Assembly (NCBI GenBank): GCA_903881505.1
Contig: CAIRTM010000084.1
Span: 1-54,881, forward strand
Direction of reading: 5' to 3'
DNA: 54,881 bases
Origin: an uncultured delta proteobacterium
GTDB taxonomy: Bacteria > Desulfobacterota > WTBG01 > CAIYCZ01 > CAIRTM01
Positions 45,086 to 53,385 of the stretch are shown here, piece by piece. Within the stretch, counting starts at the first letter, position 1, and each line of letters begins with the position of its first letter. A model generated the notes under the pieces. It made no database searches, had not been told where the DNA came from, and worked only from the letters and a program-made list of their open reading frames with translations. A program made the translations under genes and the position numbers.

Positions 45086-46336
45086 TTAGTATACGAATTG
45101 ATGACAGGCCTGAGCGCGGCCTGCGCGGGCTTTTGTCCTTGCCGGCTGCGACGAGATAGCCGCAGCCGAGCCATGGCCGGCCGTGTACAGCGCGGAAAAA
45201 TACATGTTCATGAACGCTGCGGCCGACTGGCGTAAATCGCGGAACAGTTCTTCAGCGCAGCCGCAGAGCGCATCCGTGCGCAGCGCGCGAAGGTTCACGC
45301 TGCAGCGGAAAAGCGCTTCGCCCAGGCGCTCGATGTCCGCGCTGCTGCAGCAGCCCTGCAGGCAGCGTGTGTCGAGCGCGCGGGCCCGCTTCCAGATGGC
45401 CTCAAGGAAAATGCGTATCTTCTCCGGGTCATAGACCTTGGCGCCGATCAGCCACTGATAGCGCGAGCGCTCAAGGGCAAGGGCCATGATGCGGGCATTG
45501 CTGAGCTCGGATAAAAAGGCGCGGAACCCGGCGCGGCCCGCCGGATCGGCAGGGGCCTGCCTGTGCGCAGGCTCACCGGAAGCGCGCGCCCCGGCCAGGC
45601 AGTCGAACATGATCCGGTTTGCTTCCGGAAAGTCCGGGTGCTCGAAGTGCGGCCCGAACAGGTAGATGACACCCCGGCCGCAGCATTTGCGCGCAGCGGC
45701 AACATTGCCGATCAGGGTTTCGGCTGCGACCGACTCCTCGACCAGGAACTCGCTTGCTTCGGTGAAGCCCGCATACGTTGCAAGCACCTCGATGTCGTCG
45801 GAGGCAATCATGGCCGGGCCGCCGTACAGCGGCGCATGCACGGAGCGCTCTTCATGGGGAGCAGCGCCGCAGCGCATCCCCACCTCTTCGCGCACCGGGT
45901 GAAACACATAGCGGCAGCCATAGGCCGTGCAGTATTTTTCAGGCCGCTGCAGGGCCGGCGGCAGGCAGCGGGTCAGGTTGGCGATTTTTGCATTGACAAA
46001 ATTGAAATAGTGCAGCGGTTCAAGCGAGGACTTCAGCAGCAGGTACGCCCCTGCGCAGGCGCCGATATAGGTGCCGCCGTCGCGGATAAACCTCTCGATC
46101 GCGCGCGCCCCCAGCCCGCCCAGGGCCGCGGCGATGGCGAACGTGTCCCCGCCTGAGACGAAAAAAACGTCGGCAGCCTCAAGCGCTCCGCCGCGCACGG
46201 CGGCTTCATCCACAAACACAACCGGGCCTGCATGTTCACGATCGAACATATCGGCAAACCAGGTCCACGAGTGTGAGGCCCCCTCACCCGTATACACGGC
46301 AATGCGCGGCTGTTTTTTTCTGTGCAGGTCTGGCAT
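45086..46336 (-). CDS. BPL_N/glutamine-amidotransferase-like protein with unknown C-domain
   Basis: The 416-residue protein has an N-terminal class I amidotransferase-like domain (about residues 8-260) with VSGGDTFAI, GTYIGACAGAYL, where the nucleophilic Cys follows GA, and YLFGPHFEHPDF. This matches the BPL_N group (N-terminal domain of some biotin-protein ligases). The C-terminal 150 residues are helical, Cys- and Ala-rich and match no family I know. It is the first gene of the operon. The start at 46336 is 52 nt after the likely transcription start; an upstream in-frame start at 46381 would leave almost no leader. Confidence 0.72.
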   Translation of the reverse strand: MPDLHRKKQPRIAVYTGEGASHSWTWFADMFDREHAGPVVFVDEAAVRGGALEAADVFFVSGGDTFAIAAALGGLGARAIERFIRDGGTYIGACAGAYLLLKSSLEPLHYFNFVNAKIANLTRCLPPALQRPEKYCTAYGCRYVFHPVREEVGMRCGAAPHEERSVHAPLYGGPAMIASDDIEVLATYAGFTEASEFLVEESVAAETLIGNVAAARKCCGRGVIYLFGPHFEHPDFPEANRIMFDCLAGARASGEPAHRQAPADPAGRAGFRAFLSELSNARIMALALERSRYQWLIGAKVYDPEKIRIFLEAIWKRARALDTRCLQGCCSSADIERLGEALFRCSVNLRALRTDALCGCAEELFRDLRQSAAAFMNMYFSALYTAGHGSAAAISSQPARTKARAGRAQACHQFVY

Positions 46337-46394
46337 TGGGCCGATCACACGAACGACAGTTAGCGGGCAAATAGTTAACACTTATGAAAAATAA

Positions 46395-46423
46395 GCTATA
46401 CCAGAGAATCAGTTTATTTTCAA
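46395..46423 (-). promoter_or_regulatory. Promoter of the eight-gene operon
   Basis: On the minus strand TTGAAA (46418-46423) and TATAGC (46395-46400) are separated by 17 nt; transcription would begin near 46388. Confidence 0.6.
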
Positions 46424-46577
46424 GCCGTTTCAGGGAATTGCCGCGCCCCGGCAGCAGGCAGTCCGTGAAACGTCCACGTGAGTCCCGCTGCCCGCTGTCC
46501 GCGGAGCCCACCCCGTCCACGGCATCCAGCACCGATCAAAACCCTGTTTCTTAAACCCTCCTTTTCAATGCCGAAAA

Positions 46578-46639
46578 GCGCGCTCCAACCTCCAAAACCA
46601 GGCGATTAAAAAAACGAAATCAGGAATACTGAAAGGTTG
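46578..46639 (+). repeat. Left direct repeat flanking the biosynthetic cluster
   Basis: This 62-bp sequence matches 51496-51557 in the same orientation at 57 of 62 positions, and weaker similarity continues about 35 bp further in both copies. It encloses the adenylation/carrier/methyltransferase/ThuA genes with the copy on the other side. No coding sequence or insertion-sequence end is recognised in it. Confidence 0.85.
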
Positions 46640-46836
46640 CATTTAAAAAAACAGTCCGACCCCGATGCACCGATACCGACACCCATACACTCTCAGCCAT
46701 CCCGGAAGAAGATTTCGGAGGCTTCTTAAAAACGTACGAGGAATGTAGCGAGACAGACATGTTTCGCTTTCATGCAGGCATATTTTGTCTTTTCCCTATG
46801 CTGTTTTTTTGCTATTATTTAAGTTCATATGCAATC

Positions 46837-46860
46837 TTGTTCTACCAGCGTGCAGAACAA
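46837..46860. promoter_or_regulatory. Possible operator of the biosynthetic cluster
   Basis: TTGTTCT and AGAACAA are perfectly complementary 7-bp arms with 10 bp between them, about 95 bp before the adenylation gene. Confidence 0.35.
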
Positions 46861-46956
46861 CGTACGACGCGTGGCGCTCCGTAAAAATTATCAGCACGGC
46901 ACCGCCGGATATCGAACGCATAACAGGTTCACCGCTGAAGACACCCGTTAATCTTG

Positions 46957-48480
46957 ATGAATTTTCAAACGCGAAGCCACAGCATCGGTGAAGTAATACA
47001 GCGCATCGCTCTTACGGACCCGGCATCGCTGGCCATACTTTCCTCAGGATATAGGCCTTTCTCCTATGCACAACTGCTTGATCAGATAAACTGCGTTGCT
47101 CAGTCCCTGAAGGCTTTGGGATTTGACGCATCCGGCCGTATTGCAGTGTATGTCAAAGACAGCGCACAGGCTGCACTGGCTGTCGTTGCGGTCGCATGTT
47201 CGGCGGTGGCGGTTCCCCTTGACCCGTCTCTTGAAGAAACTGAAATCGCACTGCGCCTGCGGCTCATAGATGCAGACGCATGCTGCGCGCTGCATGGTGA
47301 AACGACTGCGGCGAGAAATGCGGCTCTGCGGTGCGGAATCCCGTTTATTGAACTTATCCCCGCAGACGACCAAACGCTGGGATTTTCCCTGTCTGCCGCA
47401 GAAGGAGTGCTGAAACGGCAGCATCACACTTCCGTACCTGACACCACCGCTGTCATTTTTCAGACTTCCGGTACTACTGCCGAGCCCAAGCTGGTGCCCT
47501 GCCTTCATTCTAATGTTCTTGCCACCACCAGCAATGCCCGCACATGGTTTAATCTCGGCGCACACGACCGGTGCCTGTGCCTTGCGCCGCCGTATTACAG
47601 CCATGGCCTTACCTTAACCATACTTGCGCCGCTTCTCTCGGGCGGCAGCGTGGCATTTCCATCGAGCCTGTTCCGGGTGAGCCTGCCTGAATGGTTTGAA
47701 ATGCTTGGCCCGACATGGTTTTCGGCTTCACCCGCAATGCTCCTGATGATTTCTGAAATGCTTGAAACAGTTCCAACGGGGCTGAAGCATCAGCTCAGGT
47801 TTGCCAGTTCCGGCGGCGCACAGCTGCCCGCGACCGTCCGTGCAAGCCTTGAGCGCTTGCTGGGAATTCATATTCTGGAGCACTACGGTATGACGGAAGC
47901 CAGCCAGATTTCCGCAAACCTGCCTCCGCCGGGACGCAACAAACCGGGGACGGCGGGCATCCCGCCGTCGGGCACCGTCATGATCGCAGGACCGGATGGC
48001 AATCACGCGCCGCAGGGTGAAACAGGCGAAATTCTGGTCCGGGGTTCCAATGTCATGCCCGGGTATATACACAACCCGGCATGCAACCCGGAGGCGTATC
48101 GCGACGGCTGGTTTCGGACCGGTGACCTGGGTTACTTTGACAATGAAGGTTTTCTGCACATCAACGGCAGGATCAAGGAACTGATCAACCGCGGGGGCGA
48201 AAAAATTTCACCATTTGAAATTGAAGCTATTCTGATGCAGCATCCGCATGTCCTCGAGGCCGCCGCCTTTGCGGTGCCGCACCCCCGCCTGGGCGATGAT
48301 ATCGGCGCTGCCGTGGTTTTGCAGCCGGGGACAACTGTTGCCGCTGACGAATTCCGCCGCTTTATGCGCACGAAGACATCCTGGAACAAAATCCCCAGGC
48401 GGGTGCATGTCGTGGAAAGCATCCCCAGGGGGCCCGGCGGAAAGGTCCTGCGCAATCACATGAGCGGAGTTTTTTCATGA
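46957..48480 (+). CDS. Free-standing adenylation (AMP-forming) enzyme
   Basis: The 507-residue protein is one complete adenylating domain: IFQTSGTTAEPK (P-loop, about residue 165), YYSHGLTL, HYGMTEAS, the hinge GWFRTGDLGYFD, GRIKELINRGGEKI and C-terminal PRGPGGKVLR with the catalytic Lys. It is most like acyl-CoA synthetases and acyl-AMP ligases, so an acyl or aryl acid rather than an amino acid may be its substrate; the pocket was not read. Its stop overlaps the next gene by ATGA. No Shine-Dalgarno site is seen before ATG 46957. Confidence 0.85.
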   Translation: MNFQTRSHSIGEVIQRIALTDPASLAILSSGYRPFSYAQLLDQINCVAQSLKALGFDASGRIAVYVKDSAQAALAVVAVACSAVAVPLDPSLEETEIALRLRLIDADACCALHGETTAARNAALRCGIPFIELIPADDQTLGFSLSAAEGVLKRQHHTSVPDTTAVIFQTSGTTAEPKLVPCLHSNVLATTSNARTWFNLGAHDRCLCLAPPYYSHGLTLTILAPLLSGGSVAFPSSLFRVSLPEWFEMLGPTWFSASPAMLLMISEMLETVPTGLKHQLRFASSGGAQLPATVRASLERLLGIHILEHYGMTEASQISANLPPPGRNKPGTAGIPPSGTVMIAGPDGNHAPQGETGEILVRGSNVMPGYIHNPACNPEAYRDGWFRTGDLGYFDNEGFLHINGRIKELINRGGEKISPFEIEAILMQHPHVLEAAAFAVPHPRLGDDIGAAVVLQPGTTVAADEFRRFMRTKTSWNKIPRRVHVVESIPRGPGGKVLRNHMSGVFS

Positions 48481-49628
48481 ACGCTTCGGGGATTTCAAAC
48501 CTGTCCGGTGATTGTTTGGAGAACATGCTGCTTACGCTGTGGCGGCGCGCTCTCAACAATCAGCAGGTAACGGTTGATGACGATTTTTTTGAGTGCGGCG
48601 GTGATTCATTGCTTGCATCCAGGGTACTGCTTGAGATCGAGCAGTGTACGGGGGAAAAAATTTCAACGTCCCTGATATTTGAAACCGGTACGATCCGGGA
48701 ATTACTGAAAAGGCTCGGGCAGGAGGCTCAGAAGCACGATCTTCCGGGGCCTGAAAACGGACACATTATCCATTTGTTCCATGGTGATTTCAGAAGCGGC
48801 GGCGTCCCGGTAATGTCTTTTGTCAACATGCTCGGCAGCGATCATAGAATCCATGCAATCCAGCCCCATATACCCCGTGACGATGATCCGTTGATCTCCA
48901 TAGAGGATATGGCCAGGCAGAGGCTCCCGGACATTATTGAAATCCAGCCGGACGGTCCCTATATCCTGGCGGGGCACTGCAATGGGTCCGTGGTTGGATT
49001 TGAAGCGGCGCGACTCCTGGCTGCTATGGGCAAAGAAGTTAAAGCGGTCGTGATGATAGATCCTTTGATTGTTTCAGTGAGGAAATCGGCACAGCTGCTC
49101 CTCAAAGCACACGACTTCATTATGCGCCTGATGAATGTTCCGGAAAACAGGCGCTACATGCGCCTGCTCGAAACCTGGAAAAAAATGTACCGTTTTGACA
49201 GCATCACGAAGGATAAATGGCGGCTTGCATACCTGGTCAGGGTCTGCAAAAAAATAGCGGAAATAAGCACACGGATGATCGACAGGCCGCATCCAGTCCG
49301 CTGCCTGCCGCATCGCATCCCGATGAACGTTCTGTCGCCGGTGAAAGCGGGTCAAGGAGGCCATGAAGAACGTCCGCCTGCCGTCGTGGAGAACCTGGAA
49401 ACCATGGACAGCAGAATGCTCTATTTTCTGAAGGTCCTGTTTGACTATACCCCTGCCGCGCTGGATGTACCCGTGTTATACATATCCTTGGAATACAGCG
49501 GCTACGCATGGAGGCGCATTTCCCGAAATACCGAATTTTTCAACATCTGCCGCGGGGCACACCACTTCTGGGAGAAGGAGTATGCGCCGCTTATATTCAA
49601 AAAAATACGGGAATTCATCAACCGGTGA
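48477..49628 (+). CDS. Carrier protein-thioesterase with Cys nucleophile
   Basis: The 383-residue protein has a phosphopantetheine carrier domain (residues about 10-80) with CGGDSLLA, Ser44 being the attachment site, then a type I thioesterase domain (about 95-380). The nucleophile elbow reads GHCNG, with Cys168 in place of Ser. Asp195 is 27 residues on, the same spacing as in surfactin thioesterase, and His362/363 (GAHHF) complete the triad. The adenylation enzyme probably loads Ser44, and the thioesterase releases the product. Cys thioesterases in some peptide synthetases form strained lactones; whether this one does is unknown. Confidence 0.88.
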   Translation: MNASGISNLSGDCLENMLLTLWRRALNNQQVTVDDDFFECGGDSLLASRVLLEIEQCTGEKISTSLIFETGTIRELLKRLGQEAQKHDLPGPENGHIIHLFHGDFRSGGVPVMSFVNMLGSDHRIHAIQPHIPRDDDPLISIEDMARQRLPDIIEIQPDGPYILAGHCNGSVVGFEAARLLAAMGKEVKAVVMIDPLIVSVRKSAQLLLKAHDFIMRLMNVPENRRYMRLLETWKKMYRFDSITKDKWRLAYLVRVCKKIAEISTRMIDRPHPVRCLPHRIPMNVLSPVKAGQGGHEERPPAVVENLETMDSRMLYFLKVLFDYTPAALDVPVLYISLEYSGYAWRRISRNTEFFNICRGAHHFWEKEYAPLIFKKIREFINR

Positions 49629-49633
49629 CCTGC

Positions 49634-50635
49634 ATGCATGCACTGTCGAACAACCCTGTCTACGATATCTGCCTGTCCTACCAGAAAACGGCGGCCATGG
49701 CCGCCGCTGTAAAGCTGAATATTTTTACGGTGATCGGATCAAGCCGGCTGGAAGCCGGGCACATCGCGGAACGTACCGGCTGTTCAACGCGCGGGGTGCG
49801 CATCCTGTGTGACTTCCTGTGCGTCATCGGCCTGCTGGAAAAAAACAATGGCCTGTACTTTCTGCCGGATGCTGCCGCGCGGTTCCTGGACCGGTCATCG
49901 CCCGACTGCATGGCCGACATCATAGACTTCTTCGGCGCGCCCGCGACCCTGTCAATGGTGATGGATGATCCAGCCCTGTATGTCCGGTCCGGTGGGGCCG
50001 CGGGAGTATCCCATGTGTCTCCGGACAATCCCGTCTGGATAGCGTTTGCTCAGGCCATGGTTCCTTTCGCCGCGGTCGAAGCCAAGCGTACCGCAGCCTA
50101 CATAACGAAGAAAGCGCTGCAGCCGCGCACTGTGCTTGATGTCGCGGCAGGCCACGGACTGTTCGGCATAGAAGTGGCGAAATTGCGAATGGAGGCTTCC
50201 GTCACGGCAATCGACTGGCCCGGCGTTCTCGAAATTGCGAAACAAAACGCCGCCGGCGAAGGCCTGTCCGCACGATACAGCTTTCTCAGCGGCAATGCGT
50301 TCGAACTGGATTGGGGGTGCGGCTACGATCTGATTCTGCTGGCGAATATCCTGCATCATTTTGATCCGGACGATTGTGTCAGGATGCTGCAAAAGGCGCA
50401 CCGGTCTCTGGGCGCGCGCGGTTCTGTGTTTGTAATTGAAATGATCCCGAATCCTGATCGCGTATCTCCGCCGGAGCAGGCTGCCTTCGCTTTTTTCATG
50501 CTTGCCACAACCCCGCATGGAGATGCATATACCGCGCATGAGTATGAAGCCATGGCAAACAGGGCCGGATTGTCTCTGGCGGATTCCATGCGCCTCCTGC
50601 CAACAGCGCAAACGCTGATGGTGTTTTCATTATAA
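49634..50635 (+). CDS. COMT-like SAM-dependent O-methyltransferase
   Basis: The 333-residue protein has an N-terminal winged-helix dimerisation domain (about residues 5-95; AAAVKLNIFTVIG, TRGVRILCDFLCVIGLL) and a C-terminal class I methyltransferase with VLDVAAGHGLFGIEVAKL (SAM loop), then ILLANILHHFD (catalytic His region) and IEMIPNPD. It matches the hydroxyneurosporene/acetylserotonin O-methyltransferase type. The start at 49634 lies 5 nt after the preceding stop; a further upstream in-frame start would overlap that gene by 120 nt and lacks family sequence. Confidence 0.85.
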   Translation: MHALSNNPVYDICLSYQKTAAMAAAVKLNIFTVIGSSRLEAGHIAERTGCSTRGVRILCDFLCVIGLLEKNNGLYFLPDAAARFLDRSSPDCMADIIDFFGAPATLSMVMDDPALYVRSGGAAGVSHVSPDNPVWIAFAQAMVPFAAVEAKRTAAYITKKALQPRTVLDVAAGHGLFGIEVAKLRMEASVTAIDWPGVLEIAKQNAAGEGLSARYSFLSGNAFELDWGCGYDLILLANILHHFDPDDCVRMLQKAHRSLGARGSVFVIEMIPNPDRVSPPEQAAFAFFMLATTPHGDAYTAHEYEAMANRAGLSLADSMRLLPTAQTLMVFSL

Positions 50636-50753
50636 TCTGTAACAGGCAGCGACCGTAACGCCCGCTTCGGGCGACATTGCGCCGCAGACTTTTTAATCAA
50701 CCTTTTGTGCAAACCCGGCGGCGATTTCAACCTTCACGGGAAAACAGGCATAC

Positions 50754-51401
50754 ATGACCACTATAATGATTCTTACCGGCGGATGGCCGGATCACAATCC
50801 TGCAGGCATCGGTGGTTTTCTTGAGGCGTGCATCGGCTCCGGTTATAGGATATCACGCGCATCCGATCTTGCTGTATTGCGTCCTGATATATTATCAGGG
50901 GTCGACCTGCTGGTTTTGAACTGGACGTTCGGTGACATTACAGACGACCAGGCCCGGGCCCTGATTGATGCCGTAGGGGACGGAATGGGCCTGATGGCCT
51001 GGCACGGCGCCACGAGCGCCTTTCTGGCCAACCGCCCGTATAAGTTCCTTCTCGGGGGACAATTTGTCGACCATCCGGGAGGTGATCACGTCGCCTACAG
51101 GATTCACTTTTCAGATGATCCCCTGACAAAGGGAATTGCCGACATTGACGTTGTCACGGAACAGAACTATTACCTGATAGACCCCTCCGTGAAGATAGTT
51201 GCCACAACCCGTATTCAAAGCAATGAGAAGCCATGGGTGTACGGCGTTGAAGTTCCCGTTGTCTGGACAAGGAACTGGGGGAAGGGAAAAGTCCTGTACT
51301 GCGCCCTTGGTCATAAAAAAGAAGATATTGATTCACCATCGGTCAGACAATTACTATCCAGAGCCGTACCCTGGCTTGCACGAGGCGCACAAACAGGATA
51401 A
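50754..51401 (+). CDS. ThuA-like protein
   Basis: The 215-residue protein has the ThuA/glutamine-amidotransferase-like fold: ILTGGWPDH, LLVLNWTFGDI, GLMAWHGATSAF, GGQFVDHPGG, the Asp in HFSDDPLTKG and WTRNWGKGKVLYCALGH. ThuA proteins are linked to trehalose or 3-keto-sugar metabolism, but their role is mostly uncharacterised. It follows the methyltransferase after 118 nt in the same direction and may be a separate transcript. Its link to the other cluster genes is only positional. Confidence 0.8.
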   Translation: MTTIMILTGGWPDHNPAGIGGFLEACIGSGYRISRASDLAVLRPDILSGVDLLVLNWTFGDITDDQARALIDAVGDGMGLMAWHGATSAFLANRPYKFLLGGQFVDHPGGDHVAYRIHFSDDPLTKGIADIDVVTEQNYYLIDPSVKIVATTRIQSNEKPWVYGVEVPVVWTRNWGKGKVLYCALGHKKEDIDSPSVRQLLSRAVPWLARGAQTG

Positions 51402-51622
51402 CACCTGCCGGGGCTGCTGCCGATAGGTGCAGCGCTGGTCGCCGGGGAAGCAGCACGGCAACGCAAAACGAATGCCGCCTGTGTACCGCCACAATGCGCG
51501 CCCCAGGCTCCAAAACCAGGCGATTTAAAAAACGAAATCAGGAATGCTGAAAGGTTGTGTTACAAAAGCAGGGTCCGGCCCCGATACTGCGATAGCATCC
51601 GGGATGAAGCGCGGCGGACACG
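51402..51622. other. Intergenic region holding the right direct repeat
   Basis: The stretch between the convergent ThuA and methyltransferase genes holds the right repeat copy and no gene or clear terminator. Confidence 0.5.
51496..51557 (+). repeat. Right direct repeat flanking the biosynthetic cluster
   Basis: Partner of 46578-46639, same orientation, 57 of 62 bases identical. The two copies are about 4.9 kb apart and enclose the four-gene cluster. Confidence 0.85.
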
Positions 51623-52477
51623 TCAGGGATGCTTCTTTTCACGGGCGCGGTCCTGTTGTTGTGCATCCGGCTCCGCGGTTTTCCCCGACAGCCCTGCCAG
51701 TTTGTTCCTGACGTACTTTTTTAATGCTTTTCGAAACAACTTCCAGCTCCCTGTTACGGACTGCATCGTAGTGCCCGCGGACTGCAGCTGATTTTTCACG
51801 GACTGCAGCTGATCGACTTTTGAGAGGTATATGTCGGGGTGCACCAGGGATATCGGATACGCAGTGTCATGTTCATCCGCCGCAGGAGGCGCAATCCGGT
51901 GCACGTGTCCTTCTGCGGCAAACAGCAGAATATTTTGCCGGTACCAGGCGGGAATCTGCCGGTCATTCCAGATGTTTCGACGTACAACGTCCAGCGCTTT
52001 ATAGCCCCTCCCGGCGAAAACATCGGCCCACCAGCCAGGCCACTGTTCGTTGACATGACTGATGCCGCCCTGAAACGGGATGGCGGCGGAAAATAATATG
52101 AAATCGGACGCAGCTGCTAAAGAATCGACGAAACCGCCGGCGTTTCTCTCGGGCAGGTGCTCTGCCACTTCCAGAGAAATGGCCAGGTCGTATCTCCTGT
52201 CAAAAGCAATGCGTTCATCAAAGGTTACCTGGCGAAAATTTTTTTGTGGAATCTCGAGAAGATCCGGCTCGACCCAGGATCCGTCTAATCCCTGGATCTC
52301 CCCTACGCCTTTTTCCTGCAGAACAGACAGCCATGTCCCCACGCCGCAGCCAAAGTCAACCGCCGAATGCACCGGAGGCAGGGCATCGAGCACAATCGAC
52401 AAAACGGCTCTTGCAGAGTACACGGTTGCCTGGTGACGACCCCTGTAGAAATCGCGTCCATAGGTATTTTTCTGCAT
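51623..52477 (-). CDS. Class I SAM-dependent methyltransferase
   Basis: The 284-residue protein has a methyltransferase domain (about residues 20-180) with AVDFGCGVGTWLSVLQ, LDGSWV, DLAISLEVAEHLP and FSAAIPFQGG. This resembles methyltransferases found in polysaccharide or lipopolysaccharide clusters. The last 80 residues include a coiled segment (LSKVDQLQSVKNQLQSA) and a charged tail. GAGGAAG precedes the start. The target is unknown, and it is transcribed opposite to the biosynthetic cluster beyond the right repeat. Confidence 0.8.
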   Translation of the reverse strand: MQKNTYGRDFYRGRHQATVYSARAVLSIVLDALPPVHSAVDFGCGVGTWLSVLQEKGVGEIQGLDGSWVEPDLLEIPQKNFRQVTFDERIAFDRRYDLAISLEVAEHLPERNAGGFVDSLAAASDFILFSAAIPFQGGISHVNEQWPGWWADVFAGRGYKALDVVRRNIWNDRQIPAWYRQNILLFAAEGHVHRIAPPAADEHDTAYPISLVHPDIYLSKVDQLQSVKNQLQSAGTTMQSVTGSWKLFRKALKKYVRNKLAGLSGKTAEPDAQQQDRAREKKHP

Positions 52478-52626
52478 GTCTTCCTCGAGTCAAGGGACAG
52501 ATAACGGGAGCAGCAGCCCTTTTAAATGCCTTTATCTCCCCACGCAATGTCATGGTTATCTTATGAATTCAGTCAATAAAATCCCCGATGACGCTATGCT
52601 TCAGCTTGATTTCATGAATAAGGCTT

Positions 52627-52968
52627 TCATAACGCCGCATCCGCAGTATTGAGCGGATTATCAGGTAGGTCATCCCACGTAAGGGAATCTGCAATCTCCA
52701 AGGCTTTTTCATAATCATCTGTAGCAACCAGCAATGTTGACGGGCCTCCGCCATAAAGTCCATTGGCACGCACAATATGAAATCGTATCTCTTCCGCTTC
52801 AAATACCGATTGCAGAAATGCTATTTCAGCTGGGTTGCTGGAAGCCTTTAATGTTTTAAATTGAATACCAATTTCTTCTTCTGGTAGCTCGTGAACCAGG
52901 GGAATAGTGCAATCTGCACATTCATAAAATCCATCGCGATATTCACATTTGCATTGTGGACAATACAT
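52627..52968 (-). CDS. Zinc-ribbon plus DUF2007 small protein, AT-rich copy
   Basis: The 113-residue protein begins MYCPQCKCEYRDGFYECADC, a zinc ribbon, followed by a DUF2007-like domain (NPAEIAFLQSVFEAEEIRFHIV, LLVATDDYEKALEIAD). It has the same architecture as the gene at 2944-3303, but its DNA is markedly more AT-rich than almost all other genes in the window, which suggests later acquisition. A perfect TATAAT (53010-53015 on the minus strand) lies about 40 nt upstream in one copy of a 12-bp repeat. Function is unknown. Confidence 0.7.
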   Translation of the reverse strand: MYCPQCKCEYRDGFYECADCTIPLVHELPEEEIGIQFKTLKASSNPAEIAFLQSVFEAEEIRFHIVRANGLYGGGPSTLLVATDDYEKALEIADSLTWDDLPDNPLNTADAAL

Positions 52969-53304
52969 ACATTGTTCTTTTATGGATTTATTTTTGTTCT
53001 AACAATTGATTATACGACAGTCTTCATTTCTTGAAATAGAGGGGGTTGTTCGCATGTTAAGTATTGCAAATTTTTAACACTGTCAATTTATTTATATTAT
53101 TGAATTCGCTTGGACGGCCTAATATCATGATATACGACAGTCGTGTTGCATCGAAAAATTGGCACGGCAGGGGTATTGTGCAGACAGGATAGAGGACCGG
53201 ATGCCTGAGCGGCTCCCGGCATGTCAGGCATGTAAGCTTTTGACTTTCAACCCCGTCGTTTCGCAGCCTGCACGGGATCGGACCGCCGCAGGAAGCCGCG
53301 CTGC
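52969..53304. other. Intergenic region with a 12-bp direct repeat
   Basis: No gene is seen. TATACGACAGTC occurs at 53011-53022 and again at 53131-53142, 120 bp apart, in an AT-rich stretch. The right half is GC-rich. Confidence 0.5.
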
Positions 53305-53342
53305 AAAAAAAAGGAGCCGGTGTCCCGCGTTCGGGAACCGGC
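53305..53342 (-). terminator. Terminator of the sigma factor gene
   Basis: On the minus strand a stem of two GC-rich segments (53316-53342, with one small internal mismatch) and an AACG loop is followed by eight T (53305-53312). Confidence 0.8.
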
Positions 53343-53385
53343 CCGTGAAGGTAAACAAGGCAGGAATCGCCCCGCAGATAAACTG

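Larger units (their letters stand above)
46424..46956. other. Intergenic region before the adenylation gene
   Basis: No gene is seen in this 530-bp stretch. It holds the left direct-repeat copy (46578-46639), a TATTAT at 46813-46818 that may be a -10, and a 7-bp inverted repeat TTGTTCT-N10-AGAACAA (46837-46860). A 9-bp sequence AACGTACGA occurs twice, near 46730 and 46858. Confidence 0.55.

Noticed and set aside
46785-46991. A short open frame before the adenylation gene
   Set aside because: No ribosome-binding site, no recognisable sequence, and it overlaps the possible operator and the true start.
53158-53185. A sigma-54-like -24/-12 promoter around the TTGGCAC sequence
   Set aside because: No TTGC at the required distance from TGGCAC, and no gene starts downstream in that direction.
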